From Zobellia galactanivorans (GTDB taxonomy: Bacteria > Bacteroidota > Bacteroidia > Flavobacteriales > Flavobacteriaceae), in contig NC_015844.1 in the NCBI RefSeq assembly GCF_000973105.1, forward strand, positions 3,096,501 through 3,160,500: a stretch of DNA of 64,000 nucleotides. The letters run 5' to 3'. The notes beneath the pieces are model-generated. The model was not told the origin of the DNA. It searched no databases and saw nothing but the letters and a program-made list of their open reading frames with translations. Made by a program: the position numbers and the translations under genes. Positions 44,521 through 53,355 of the stretch are shown here, piece by piece (the first letter of the stretch is position 1; each line of letters begins with the position of its first letter).

Positions 44521-44542
44521 AATAGCTTATTTAGCTATTTTT
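44521..44542 (+). terminator. Short hairpin after the sulfatase
   Basis: AATAGC (44521-44526) and GCTATT (44534-44539) enclose a 7-nt loop and run into five T. Weak but correctly placed between two transcription units. Confidence 0.4.
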
Positions 44543-44559
44543 GGGCCTTTGAAAAGAGA

Positions 44560-44934
44560 ATGACGCGTCTGGCCCCACTTTTTTTGACACTGCTCTACCT
44601 TGTTGCCATGGTGCGACCGGTCTTTCCTATCCTTGAATTTGTTGTCAATCAAGATTATATCGCCGAATTCCTTTGTATCAACACCGATAAACCCGAATTG
44701 GAGTGTAACGGAAAGTGTTACCTAATGCAGATGATCAAGGCGCAGGAAAGCGAAAAGCAGGAAAACCTGCCGCAGATCAATCTAAGTGAATATCCTATCG
44801 GTTTTGTGAATATTGTAGTTGTTCCCTTAAAGACGATTTTTAAAGACCGTTCCGTGACACCTTTGTTTCGAGCGGATAATTACTGTTATCTGTATAGTTT
44901 CTCCGATTTTCATCCCCCCACCTTCACCGTCTAA
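44560..44934 (+). CDS. Small membrane-anchored Cys protein of a metal-uptake operon
   Basis: 124 aa. The N-terminal hydrophobic segment (about 4-27, LAPLFLTLLYLVAMVRPVFP) is a signal anchor. It is followed by VVNQDYIAEFLC (C39) and PELECNGKCYLMQ (C49, C53), a CxxxxxxxxxCxxxC pattern seen in small Bacteroidota proteins encoded before TonB-dependent receptors. Metal sensing or binding (iron or copper) is a reasonable inference. The C-terminal half is predicted beta, and no named family is known to me. It lies 107 bp before the receptor gene, in the same direction. Confidence 0.7.
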   Translation: MTRLAPLFLTLLYLVAMVRPVFPILEFVVNQDYIAEFLCINTDKPELECNGKCYLMQMIKAQESEKQENLPQINLSEYPIGFVNIVVVPLKTIFKDRSVTPLFRADNYCYLYSFSDFHPPTFTV

Positions 44935-45041
44935 AAATAGCTTTTGAAACTAATCTTGGCATTTGCGATTTCCATCGCGAATAGGCCTTTGTATGTTCTT
45001 TAAGAGCATATGGCCGTGCCGAACTTTTAACACTACTATAG

Positions 45042-47357
45042 ATGAAAAATATACTTTTTGTCCTCGTCATTGCATTGGCGGGGCTGTCGGGTAATGCCCA
45101 AACCGTTTACCGGGGGCAGGTTACCGACGAAAACGGGGTTCCCCTGGAGGGGGCGACCATAGTATCGCTTTCCGATACTACAATAGGAGTCATGACGGAT
45201 GCCGAAGGCATTTATGAAATTGCCTTGGACAATCCACAGGTGTCCATTAGTTATGTGGGCTTTTTAACAACCCAAAAAACCTTGAAGCAAGGTTTCAACC
45301 AAACTCTTCTTCGGGAAAATACGACCAACCTGACCGAGGTGGTAGTAACCGGAAATAGGGAAAGCCAAAAACGTTCAGAGGTGCCTGCGGCAATTTCGGT
45401 TATCGATAGCAAGGACCTTGCGGAAACCAAGGCCTTTGGTATCGACCAGGTGGTCAACCAAGTGTCGGGAGTCTTTATGATGACCTCCCGCGTAGCGAGT
45501 AATGAACAACATATGATGGCCGTACGGTCGCCCCTGTCTACAAAGGCCCTCTTTTTGTACTTGGAGGATGGACTGCAGATACGTCCCACCTCTGTTTTTA
45601 ACCACAATGCCTTGTTGGAAATGAACGATATATCCTATGGGCGCGTTGAGGTGCTAAAGGGTCCGGCATCGAGCATATATGGTAGTGAGGCCATAGGCGG
45701 TAGTTTTAACTTCATAACCAAAAGACCCACCGAAGACCTTACGGGTAGCGTGGGCCTGCAACATAACGATCTAGGGCTTTCGCGCTACGAATTGGAGATT
45801 TCAGATTCACCGAGTGACCGTTTAGGCCTGTACCTGGGCACACACTTTGTCCAACGCAAGAACGGACCTATAGAATTCAGCGACTACGAAAAATTTGCAC
45901 TTACCTTTAAAACGGTCTACGATCTATCGGTCAGGTCTGAATGGACCAATGTTATCGATTTGGTCGATTACCGTTCCGATATGACCGGCTCCTTGAGCGA
46001 AGCCGATTATACCGGGGGTAATTTTGAGAGCGACCAGACTTTTGCCGATCGCGATGCTCTTGCATTTCGCGTCCGTAGTACCTTGGAAACCCGATGGAAC
46101 GACCGCAACAAGACCTCTTTTAACCTGGTCTTTAGAAAGAACCAGATGGACCAAAATCCGTCATACCGGATTAGGCAGTTCAGGGAAGATGGACAATTGA
46201 CCGGCGAAGGGTCCGGCGAGGTAAATAGCAATCGCTATAACAGTTATATGGGATTGGTGCAGCATAAACTGGATTTTGACTTTAAAGATTCCCAATTGGT
46301 ATTCGGCGCTACGGTCGACTTTTCCCCTCAAGATTATATTGCCGAAAACACAAGGGTAGTCGTAGATACCGAAACAGGGAGAAATATCGATTTTAGCCTT
46401 CAAAGCGGTAGCTATATTCTCAATTACAATGCCGATATTCTTAACTACGCCGGTTTTGCCCAGTATGAGATTTCCGTTATCGAGAAATTGAAAATGACGG
46501 CTGCCTTACGTTTCGACCGTTTTCAATATGTCTATAGAAACCGTATGGAGGGCTTGGGTGACCAAAGGTCGACGGATACTTATGGCAACCTGACCCCAAA
46601 ACTTGGGTTCAACTATAATTTTAACGCCCTATCCGGAATATACACCAATTATTCCCAGGGTTTTACCCCGCCGCAGGTTTCTACCCTTTACCGTAACCGG
46701 AACGAATTGGTGGATATAAAACCCAGTATTTACAACAATTATGAACTGGGGGGCTATTTCAATATCGCGCAAAAAATAAAGCTCGATGGGGCCCTTTATA
46801 TGATCGACGGAAAAAATACCTTGATCACCATTAGGGACGACGACGATGTATTCATCAATACCAATGCTGGTAAGACCCGGTCATACGGCATTGAGTACGG
46901 TGTTACCTATACGCCCTCGCCGAAACTGTCGTTGACCCATAACGGGAGTTATGCAAGGCACCGCTATATTAGCTTTTTCGATAGCGGTATCGACTATTCG
47001 GGTACCGATAGGGAAAGTGCACCACGACTTTTGGGGCTTAGCCGTATTACCTATCGCCCTTTGGAAAATTTGAGTATTACCGCCGAACATGAATTGGTGG
47101 GGGATTACAATACCAGTTTTGAGGGACAGGTAGATATGGGAGACGGTACCTTTGGAACTTCTACCTACAAAGGCCACAGCATTTTTAATCTTCGTGCGGT
47201 ATATCGTTTAAAGCATATCGAGCTATGGGCCCATGCCTTGAACATCTTTGACGAGCTTTATGCCGCTAGGGCTTCTTATAGTAGTTTCAGTGGGGAAAAC
47301 AGCTATTCTATTGGGAATCCACTAGCTTTTCACGGGGGCGTCAGGTATTTATTTTAA
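45042..47357 (+). CDS. TonB-dependent receptor (siderophore/metal type)
   Basis: 771 aa with signal peptide (MKNILFVLVIALAGLSGNAQ), a CarboxypepD_reg-like domain (about 20-95, GQVTDENGVPLEGATIVSLS) and a TonB plug (AAISVIDSKDLAETKAFGID; GRVEVLKGPASSIYGSEAIG; GSFNFITKRP). The barrel continues to a final GGVRYLF with an aromatic terminus. It lacks SusC-specific features and a SusD partner, and the neighbours (Cys protein, PepSY protein) point to ferric siderophore or heme uptake, with copper as an alternative. It is energised by TonB. Iron-dependent control is likely but no clear Fur box was seen. Confidence 0.9.
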   Translation: MKNILFVLVIALAGLSGNAQTVYRGQVTDENGVPLEGATIVSLSDTTIGVMTDAEGIYEIALDNPQVSISYVGFLTTQKTLKQGFNQTLLRENTTNLTEVVVTGNRESQKRSEVPAAISVIDSKDLAETKAFGIDQVVNQVSGVFMMTSRVASNEQHMMAVRSPLSTKALFLYLEDGLQIRPTSVFNHNALLEMNDISYGRVEVLKGPASSIYGSEAIGGSFNFITKRPTEDLTGSVGLQHNDLGLSRYELEISDSPSDRLGLYLGTHFVQRKNGPIEFSDYEKFALTFKTVYDLSVRSEWTNVIDLVDYRSDMTGSLSEADYTGGNFESDQTFADRDALAFRVRSTLETRWNDRNKTSFNLVFRKNQMDQNPSYRIRQFREDGQLTGEGSGEVNSNRYNSYMGLVQHKLDFDFKDSQLVFGATVDFSPQDYIAENTRVVVDTETGRNIDFSLQSGSYILNYNADILNYAGFAQYEISVIEKLKMTAALRFDRFQYVYRNRMEGLGDQRSTDTYGNLTPKLGFNYNFNALSGIYTNYSQGFTPPQVSTLYRNRNELVDIKPSIYNNYELGGYFNIAQKIKLDGALYMIDGKNTLITIRDDDDVFINTNAGKTRSYGIEYGVTYTPSPKLSLTHNGSYARHRYISFFDSGIDYSGTDRESAPRLLGLSRITYRPLENLSITAEHELVGDYNTSFEGQVDMGDGTFGTSTYKGHSIFNLRAVYRLKHIELWAHALNIFDELYAARASYSSFSGENSYSIGNPLAFHGGVRYLF

Positions 47358-47365
47358 CCAATCTT

Positions 47366-47402
47366 ATTCCGTCGGGCCTTAAGGGCCGGGCGGAATTTTT
47401 TA
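47366..47402 (+). terminator. Hairpin between receptor and PepSY genes
   Basis: A GC-rich imperfect stem, ATTCCGTCGGGCC with GGGCCGGGCGGAAT around a TTAA loop, is followed by six T. It would terminate or attenuate between the receptor and the PepSY gene, lowering expression of the latter. Confidence 0.55.
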
Positions 47403-47413
47403 TAAAAGCAAAG

Positions 47414-48670
47414 ATGAAAAAGAACAAATTGTTGAACCAATGGTTATGGCGATGGCATTTCATTGCCGGACTTATAAGCCTGCCCTTTATTGTCGTCCTA
47501 TCCCTTACGGGGGGCATCTACCTTTTTAAGGATAAATATGAAAAACCGATCCAAGAGCCCATTACAACCGTAGCGGCTGTAGGAACACCCATTTCCTATC
47601 AAAAACAATGGGAGTTGGCCAATGCGCGTATGGAAAATAAGCCCAATGCCATGGTAGTTCCCATGAACCCTGATCAGGCAACGGAATTCGTTTCAGGACG
47701 GTTTTCACATAAAACAAGCCTGTTCGTAGACCCTTATAGGGCCAAGGTTTCAGGTACCGTAAAAGCCAATGAGGGCTTGATGTATAAGGTGCGTAAATTG
47801 CATGGTGAGCTGCTCATGGGGAGCTTCGGGACCAAAGTGGTAGAGCTTGTCGCAAGTTGGTTGGTCGTGCTGATCTTGACTGGGGTGTATGTGTTTTGGC
47901 CCTTCCGAAACCAAGGACTGAAGGCGTTTTTTATTCCGAGGGTAAAGGAAGGTAAACGCATCTTTTTTAGGGATGTTCACGCAATTAGTGGCTTTTGGGT
48001 TTCAGGCCTCTTACTTTTGGTACTTGCCGGGGCCTTCCCGTGGACGGATGTCGTAGGCAGTAATTTTAAATGGGTGCAAGACGTAACCCAAACCGGCTAT
48101 CCCAATACTTGGATGGGAATCGGACTTAAATCCGAAACGGGTACAAAGAAGGTGAGCTTAGACGATATGGTTGAAACCGCCAAGGCATTGGAACTGCCCG
48201 GTACGGTGAGCATTGGTTTTCCGAAAAGTGAAATGGGCGTATATAGCATATCCAATACCTATTATAGAGACCTTGAAAAGCAGGTCAAGTACCATTACGA
48301 TCAATTTAGTGGCGAACCGGTATTGAAACAGACTTGGGCCGACGTAGGCCTGCTGATGAGGGGTAGAATGTGGGTCATGGCATTCCATCAGGGCCAGTTC
48401 GGTGCGTGGAACTGGTATCTGATGCTGTTAGTGGCACTTTTACTTGCGGTTATGAGCATTTCGGCATTGGTTTCCTATAGCCTGCGAAAAAGGAAGGGAC
48501 ATTGGGGCGTACCCAAAGTATCAAAAAACTTTAATGCGGGCTATGGTGTTGTTATCGCACTGATCTTTATGGGGTTCTTGTTTCCATTGTTCGGGCTTAG
48601 CCTATTGCTGATTTGGATGGGTTTCCAAGTCAAGGTCTATTTTAGAAAAAGGAGGGAGCCTGCAATGTAG
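47414..48670 (+). CDS. PepSY-associated TM protein (possible ferric reductase)
   Basis: 418 aa with four membrane helices (about 14-38, 150-172, 193-213 and 345-368) and a further hydrophobic segment at the end. The start RWHFIAGLISLPFIVVLSLTG, a conserved KLHGELLMG, DVHAISGFWVSGLLLL and FHQGQFGAWNWYLML contain the histidines of the PepSY_TM family, which may bind heme. These proteins are inner-membrane reductases or accessory factors encoded with siderophore receptors, thought to reduce ferric complexes in the periplasm. It is the last gene of the metal-uptake operon. Confidence 0.85.
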   Translation: MKKNKLLNQWLWRWHFIAGLISLPFIVVLSLTGGIYLFKDKYEKPIQEPITTVAAVGTPISYQKQWELANARMENKPNAMVVPMNPDQATEFVSGRFSHKTSLFVDPYRAKVSGTVKANEGLMYKVRKLHGELLMGSFGTKVVELVASWLVVLILTGVYVFWPFRNQGLKAFFIPRVKEGKRIFFRDVHAISGFWVSGLLLLVLAGAFPWTDVVGSNFKWVQDVTQTGYPNTWMGIGLKSETGTKKVSLDDMVETAKALELPGTVSIGFPKSEMGVYSISNTYYRDLEKQVKYHYDQFSGEPVLKQTWADVGLLMRGRMWVMAFHQGQFGAWNWYLMLLVALLLAVMSISALVSYSLRKRKGHWGVPKVSKNFNAGYGVVIALIFMGFLFPLFGLSLLLIWMGFQVKVYFRKRREPAM

Positions 48671-48706
48671 CATAGGCAAGGGTTCCTTCTATTTAGATAC
48701 AAACAG

Positions 48707-48745
48707 AAAAGACCTTTCAGAATATTTTGAAAGGTCTTTTTGTTT
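48707..48745 (+). terminator. Strong rho-independent terminator
   Basis: AAAAGACCTTTCA (48707-48719) and TGAAAGGTCTTTT (48728-48740) make a perfect 13-bp stem with an 8-nt loop and a following T-rich tract. It ends the metal-uptake operon. Confidence 0.85.
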
Positions 48746-48869
48746 TTGAAAATGGGTTTTTCGCCGAATTCAGTTTTTCCTTTGTAATACCTCTTTAAAA
48801 AAGGCGAGTTGTTTTAATCTATAGACAAGGCTACAACCAAGTGTTATGTTGAAATCGAAAACATCGAAT

Positions 48870-48983
48870 TTAATCCTCTTTCTTTTTGTTCATTTTATAA
48901 ATAAGCCAAATAAAGCCCACGACAAAATGAAGTATAATTATGCCGGCAATCACATAAATCAATGTATTTGAACTACCTCTCAT
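48870..48983 (-). CDS. 37-aa single-helix membrane peptide
   Basis: From the ATG at 48983 to the TAA at 48870: MRGSSNTLIYVIAGIIILHF, then VVGFIWLIYKMNKKKED. There is one membrane helix (about 8-29) and a strongly basic cytoplasmic tail, so it follows the positive-inside rule. Very short proteins with this IAGIIILHFVVGFIWL-type helix recur in Flavobacteriia. It lies in an otherwise empty 800-bp gap. Translation is unproven. Confidence 0.5.
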   Translation of the reverse strand: MRGSSNTLIYVIAGIIILHFVVGFIWLIYKMNKKKED

Positions 48984-49493
48984 ATCACATTTATCTTAAT
49001 TTTCCCAAAACTAAGCATCATATGGAACTAAAAATATGATATTAATCAATTTGGTCCTTTAGTGAGGTGGAAATCACCAATTCCTTGTTTTCTATGTATA
49101 GAATGGCGTAAAACCAGTGGGGGTGGATGCTTATCTGGTTTTTTATGTTTCAAGTAGCGCTGTGATTTGGCTACAACTTTTAAATTCGGGCCAAGTGTAT
49201 AGGCCCCTATGTTGATCATAGATGTCTTCATCTTGAGGACTGAATTTTTTTTGCATCAAAATTTATAGGGTCATTTCTCTATCGGGGCCATTGCACCCTT
49301 TTTAAAATCACCCTGTTTTGTAAGGCGTTTTTTGGGACTGGATATTAGGGGTAAACCGCAATAATCAATGATGGATATACTCAGATAGTAGAATTGTCGT
49401 TAAGATATACGATGAATTGAGTCGATTATTACAACTTTATTTGTAGAAAAAATCATCTTATTGTTGAATCGATTTTCTTATGTATATAATGTT

Positions 49494-50240
49494 ATGGGTA
49501 ATCTTGAAGTGAGTAGTGAAAAAATAGAAGATTTACGTCTAGATTATAGTAAATATGAGGTAGACGAACTTGTAGAGACCGTTTCGGATGCTGTCTTTTT
49601 TCCGTTATATATAGCCAAGGTAGTAGGTAGTGTATTGCTTACGGTGTTGGTCGTGTTGTTTGTTTTAACGGTTTATGGTACCTATCACTGGTTTACCGGT
49701 TTTTTGTTTTTTGTAATAGCATTGGTCGTTACAATGCCCAGTGTGATCCTGTTTTCGGTAATACGCCTTTTTAGTACTATAAAATCGGATCTCGAAAAAG
49801 TATATGCGATTACATTGGATACGGCATTACACGTGTATGACGATGCGAACAAACTAAAAGAACAACGAACGAACAATGTAGCCTTAAAATATTCCTTTGT
49901 CGATGTTTTTAAAGGGGTGGCGCTATATGTGATCAGACCGACCTTAAAGGGGGTTTTGTCGAAAAGGATAAAATGGTTTGCCCTGCCTTTTACTTGGTTG
50001 ATCGATATTATTTTTAAGAAAATATTCTTGAGCAAGTCGGCCCAGGCCGCTTTGGAGAATGAAGATATCGCCAATGAGGAGGAATCGGGTAAAGAAACCG
50101 GGGAGAGGGATACGAATGGAATAGGGGCCAAGATCGTAAATGCCACTTTTATAACCTTGAAGTTTCCGTTCAGGTTGGCCTTGGTATTGTACGGCATCGT
50201 GAACAGCTTCATTATTTGGGTATTAATATATTTATTATAA
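49494..50240 (+). CDS. Membrane protein of the LemA/DUF3137 operon
   Basis: 248 aa from the ATG at 49494 (MGNLEVSSEKIEDLRLDYSK); a TTG 33 bp upstream in frame is possible. Three to four membrane segments: a helical hairpin at about 40-95, a re-entrant or interfacial segment at about 145-180, and a C-terminal helix (about 225-245). Residues about 195-215 are acidic. I recognise no family. It is 7 bp upstream of the LemA-like gene, in the same operon, so it may be the membrane scaffold for that small complex. Confidence 0.7.
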   Translation: MGNLEVSSEKIEDLRLDYSKYEVDELVETVSDAVFFPLYIAKVVGSVLLTVLVVLFVLTVYGTYHWFTGFLFFVIALVVTMPSVILFSVIRLFSTIKSDLEKVYAITLDTALHVYDDANKLKEQRTNNVALKYSFVDVFKGVALYVIRPTLKGVLSKRIKWFALPFTWLIDIIFKKIFLSKSAQAALENEDIANEEESGKETGERDTNGIGAKIVNATFITLKFPFRLALVLYGIVNSFIIWVLIYLL

Positions 50241-50247
50241 AAGAGAT

Positions 50248-50760
50248 ATGATTTTCACCTATAACAAGATTGTTAAAAACAAAAACCAGATCGATTTTGC
50301 GTTAAAGAATATTGACGTTCAGTTAAAAAAGAGATTTGAAGCCTTGCCGAATCTGGTCGCTGTTCTAAAAAAGTACATGTCTCATGAGAAGGGAATATTC
50401 GAAAAAATAGCGGAACTACGTGCGGCGATACAAAACAGTAAAAACAGAAATGAACAGTTGGAGGCCGAACAAGAATTGTCGCATTTACTTGGTGGCATTA
50501 ACCTTACGGTAGAAAACTATCCCGAATTGAAAACCAACGAGTCCGTAATCCATCTCCAACGTAGTATTAACGAATATGCCGAGCAAATCTCGGCCTCGCA
50601 AAGAGCTTATAACGGGGCGGTTTTGAATTATAATGATTCCATCACCGTTTTTCCCAATAACATTGTGGCCAAATTGTTCGGGTTTTCTAAGGAAGAATAT
50701 ATATCCATTATCTCCAACGAAGAAGAAAGGAGAAATCCCGACCTAAACACTATTTTATAA
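50248..50760 (+). CDS. lemA: LemA-family protein
   Basis: 170 aa. The N-terminal membrane segment usual in LemA proteins is short or missing here. The helical hairpin core is typical: YNKIVKNKNQIDFALKNIDV, QLKKRFEALPNLVAVLKKYM, then ELSHLLGGINLTVENYPELK and the C-terminal YNGAVLNYNDSITVFPNNIV. LemA proteins are helical bundles of unknown biochemical role, associated with the envelope. It is 7 bp after the membrane protein and 4 bp before the DUF3137 gene, a pairing seen in other bacteria. Confidence 0.85.
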   Translation: MIFTYNKIVKNKNQIDFALKNIDVQLKKRFEALPNLVAVLKKYMSHEKGIFEKIAELRAAIQNSKNRNEQLEAEQELSHLLGGINLTVENYPELKTNESVIHLQRSINEYAEQISASQRAYNGAVLNYNDSITVFPNNIVAKLFGFSKEEYISIISNEEERRNPDLNTIL

Positions 50761-50764
50761 TTTC

Positions 50765-51961
50765 ATGACTACTTATTCCGAACACTTTGATGCCGTAAGG
50801 GCCAAAGCGGTCAACATCAAACCCCCTTCTAAATTACGCTTGGTAGGAGCTTCTTTCTTAGGGCTTTTTTCGCTGTTTGCCTTTGTGGTGGCTTTGGTTT
50901 CATTTGTGATTTTCATTATTCTCTTGATTTTTCATGTAGGTTCCGGTTTTTTGTACGGCATGGCAAAATTCTCGTTTTTGTCGAGTTGTATCGGGTGGTT
51001 TTTTTTCTTTTACCTGATTCGTTCCTATAAAAAGCAACTGGGCAGGTTTAAGAATACGGAAATACTCAGAAGAGATTTTAAACTCGATATCTTGCCAGAG
51101 ATAATCACAGAGAAATACAGCGATCTTGACTACAGGTTTGATGGTATTGTAGATGAGGCGCATATTTTAGAATCGGACTTCTTTTCGCCCTCACTGCTTT
51201 CGTCCTTAAAGGAACGTTGGTTTTTTGGGGACGACTATTTTAGTGGAAACCTCGAAAATGTTGAATTTGAATTCTGTGAGCTCTATTATAAGACCACAGG
51301 TATAAAACCAGGTGGTTGGGCTGTTATCGGACTCATATTTGCCATCGCATTCAGAACTAATTTAGACTTTATTATTGGTTTTTTAGACTTTTTTGGATCT
51401 ATTGGTGATTTAGATTTTAGTGATAAGAATTCGGTTTCCCATGAGCAATCCCTCGGAAAGGGCAGAGGCCATGTTAAAGTAGACGAAAAAGCCTTTTTTT
51501 ACGGGACTCAAACGAACTTCAAAGGCTTCTTCCTATATGCCGATTTCCATAAGAATTTTGAAGGGACCGTACATATTCGAACCAAGAAGAAATTCGCTTC
51601 CAGAAAAATGTTCAATTTTTCAAAGAAATTGAAACGTCTGCGTATTGAAAATAGGTTTGTAAACAAGAAATATATCGTAGAGGCATCAGACACCCAAATG
51701 GGATACTACGTTTTAAGTCCCTCGATTATAGAAGCTATAGAAAATCTCAACAAACGATTGGGAAGGGATTTGTCGATGACCTTAAAGGATGGAAAACTCT
51801 ACTTGATAGCGCCCATGAGCAAAGACTTCTTTGAAAACATCATTATCGGTGAAGATGAGATACAAGTCAATACGATCGAAGATATCCATAACGACCTGAA
51901 CGTAATAAAAAACCTCATAACCGAGCTGAATATCAGTAACCGAATCTGGACAAAGGAATAG
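50765..51961 (+). CDS. DUF3137 domain membrane protein
   Basis: 398 aa. Two membrane helices lie at about 30-56 and 62-84, followed by a large soluble domain. The IITEKYSDLDYRFDGIVDEA and ESDFFSPSLL segments, the FFYGTQTNFKGFFLYADFHK strand block, and a C-terminal LIAPMSKDFFENIIIG are typical of DUF3137 proteins, which often occur beside lemA. A third hydrophobic segment (about 178-202) may be interfacial. Biochemical function is unknown; an envelope-maintenance role is suggested by context only. Confidence 0.85.
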   Translation: MTTYSEHFDAVRAKAVNIKPPSKLRLVGASFLGLFSLFAFVVALVSFVIFIILLIFHVGSGFLYGMAKFSFLSSCIGWFFFFYLIRSYKKQLGRFKNTEILRRDFKLDILPEIITEKYSDLDYRFDGIVDEAHILESDFFSPSLLSSLKERWFFGDDYFSGNLENVEFEFCELYYKTTGIKPGGWAVIGLIFAIAFRTNLDFIIGFLDFFGSIGDLDFSDKNSVSHEQSLGKGRGHVKVDEKAFFYGTQTNFKGFFLYADFHKNFEGTVHIRTKKKFASRKMFNFSKKLKRLRIENRFVNKKYIVEASDTQMGYYVLSPSIIEAIENLNKRLGRDLSMTLKDGKLYLIAPMSKDFFENIIIGEDEIQVNTIEDIHNDLNVIKNLITELNISNRIWTKE

Positions 51962-53063
51962 CCGAGGGCAAAGGTACTTTTTGATGTGGAAGTGGACAAG
52001 GTTATGAGATAGTCTTAAATATGCTAAGAAATGTATTTTTTTAGTTTTGATATGATTCAAATACGCAGAGGTCCATCGGCCCTGTTTATATTTTTTTAGG
52101 AAAAGACCATCTTTTACAAGCCCATATCGATTCACAATTTCAAGTTATTCAGAAGTTAAATGGCTTGCGCCTACACCACTCTTTTGACGGCTAATACATA
52201 TAATTTTAGCCATTCCTAGTCTTTGTTGGTATTCCATTTTAAGTATTTATTTCTAGTCCCCGGATGCTGTTCAAAGAATCCATTGAAGTGATAAAGGGCA
52301 TCTTTAGGCCCTGGGAGTGGTCGTTATCGATGATTCCGTTTACATCGGATTTGTTCAGGTCATCGGAAAAATCATGTATTGATTTGGAGCTTTTAATGAA
52401 CCTCTATCAAATTCAAATTTCGATGTTTACCTGTTTGTCGGGAGGAGATTAAAAGGAAGATTTCTTTCAATTATGTCTAGGTAATCGGATGTCTTACTTG
52501 AGAAAAAGTTAAGAAAACTTTAAATGTTCATTCCCCAATTAGTAGGACAGGTTTTCTATAAACCTAGCTTAATTTATGCTGCTTTTTTAAAGACATCCAT
52601 CGGTCTATCATATGCTAATGATTCATGCCTTCTTTCCTTGTTGTAATATTCAAAGTATTCCGCCAATAGTAGGAACAGATCGAGTCCATCACTTGGTGGG
52701 GTCAGATAGATTTTCTCATACTTTACGCTTCTCCATAAGCACTCTATAAATGCATTGTCGGTTGCCCTTCCCGTTCATAGATAGCTTTAGACCAAAATGT
52801 GGTCAAGGAAAGAAAAAGACTACGTGTATTTAAAAAACATTAATACGTTATGGGATAATTCTTACTTATTTTTTATTTTTGTCTATATTTAAAATGTTTA
52901 TACGAGATTGAAAACATTCATACACGTCTTGTTTGCATTTGTTATGTGTTCAAATGCATGGCCCCAATCGAAAATAGAAATAGGTCTTATGGGTACTGAC
53001 CAAATGAGCCTTTTGTACAAAGAGAATTGGTTCACCAAAAAATATAATCGCTTTTCTCCAGAA
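51962..53063. other. Decayed intergenic region with IS3 remnant
   Basis: About 1.1 kb. It holds the transposase fragment at 52574-52800. A 62-codon frame at 52264-52452 has no recognisable product. A leader-like frame (52908-53063) encodes a signal-peptide-like stretch in frame with the next gene; see that entry. The rest is featureless. Confidence 0.5.
52574..52800 (-). pseudogene. IS3-family transposase (orfB) C-terminal relic
   Basis: On the minus strand the sequence reads LSMNGKG, then after a frameshift GRATDNAFIECLWRSVKYEK, a short linker, and EYFEYYNKERRHESLAYDRP to the stop at 52574. The DNAFIECLWRSVKYE block and YNKERRHESL are the last part of the DDE domain (with the catalytic Glu in FIE) of IS3-family transposases. 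The first two catalytic Asp regions are missing and the frame is broken, so the element is dead. No terminal repeats were recognised on either side. Confidence 0.85.
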
Positions 53064-53273
53064 ATGGACCTTACGAAAAAAGTAGCTTTTTTATTTGCAT
53101 TTGCTTTTGTAGCGGCACCTGCTTTTGCTAGTGCTCCTAATACCGATATGGTAGAAGAAAAGGAAGCGTCCGATTGTCACACTTATGCTTGCCAAGCAGC
53201 GGAACAAGAAGCGTCAGTGGGTGGTGACATCGATGAAATATACGAAATGGCCTACGAGCATTGCGTAGGTTAA
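53064..53273 (+). CDS. Small exported Cys-containing peptide
   Basis: 69 aa from the ATG at 53064. MDLTKKVAFLFAFAFVAAPA (then FASA) is a clean signal peptide; the mature part (about 45 aa) is acidic with three cysteines (SDCHTYACQAAEQEASVGGD and the C-terminal EHCVG). The frame is open upstream to a TTG at 52908 and would encode a second signal-like N-terminus (MKTFIHVLFAFVMCSNAWPQ), which I take as the remnant of another gene. It precedes a GLPGLI protein and a TonB-receptor-like protein. A role as their cargo or ligand is speculation. Confidence 0.6.
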   Translation: MDLTKKVAFLFAFAFVAAPAFASAPNTDMVEEKEASDCHTYACQAAEQEASVGGDIDEIYEMAYEHCVG

Positions 53274-53355
53274 TCATTTAAAAGTGGAACAGTTTGGAAA
53301 GCTGACTGTTCCACTTTTTGTATTTAACAAATATCATTTAAATCGAATCTTGAAT

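Noticed and set aside
49046-49231. 61-codon minus-strand frame (MKTSMINIGAYTLGP)
   Set aside because: No family, basic and proline/histidine-rich; weak codon pattern.
49685-50212. 175-codon minus-strand frame
   Set aside because: Antisense to the membrane protein of the LemA operon.
52264-52452. 62-codon plus-strand frame
   Set aside because: Lies in decayed intergenic DNA next to the IS3 relic; no similarity recognised.
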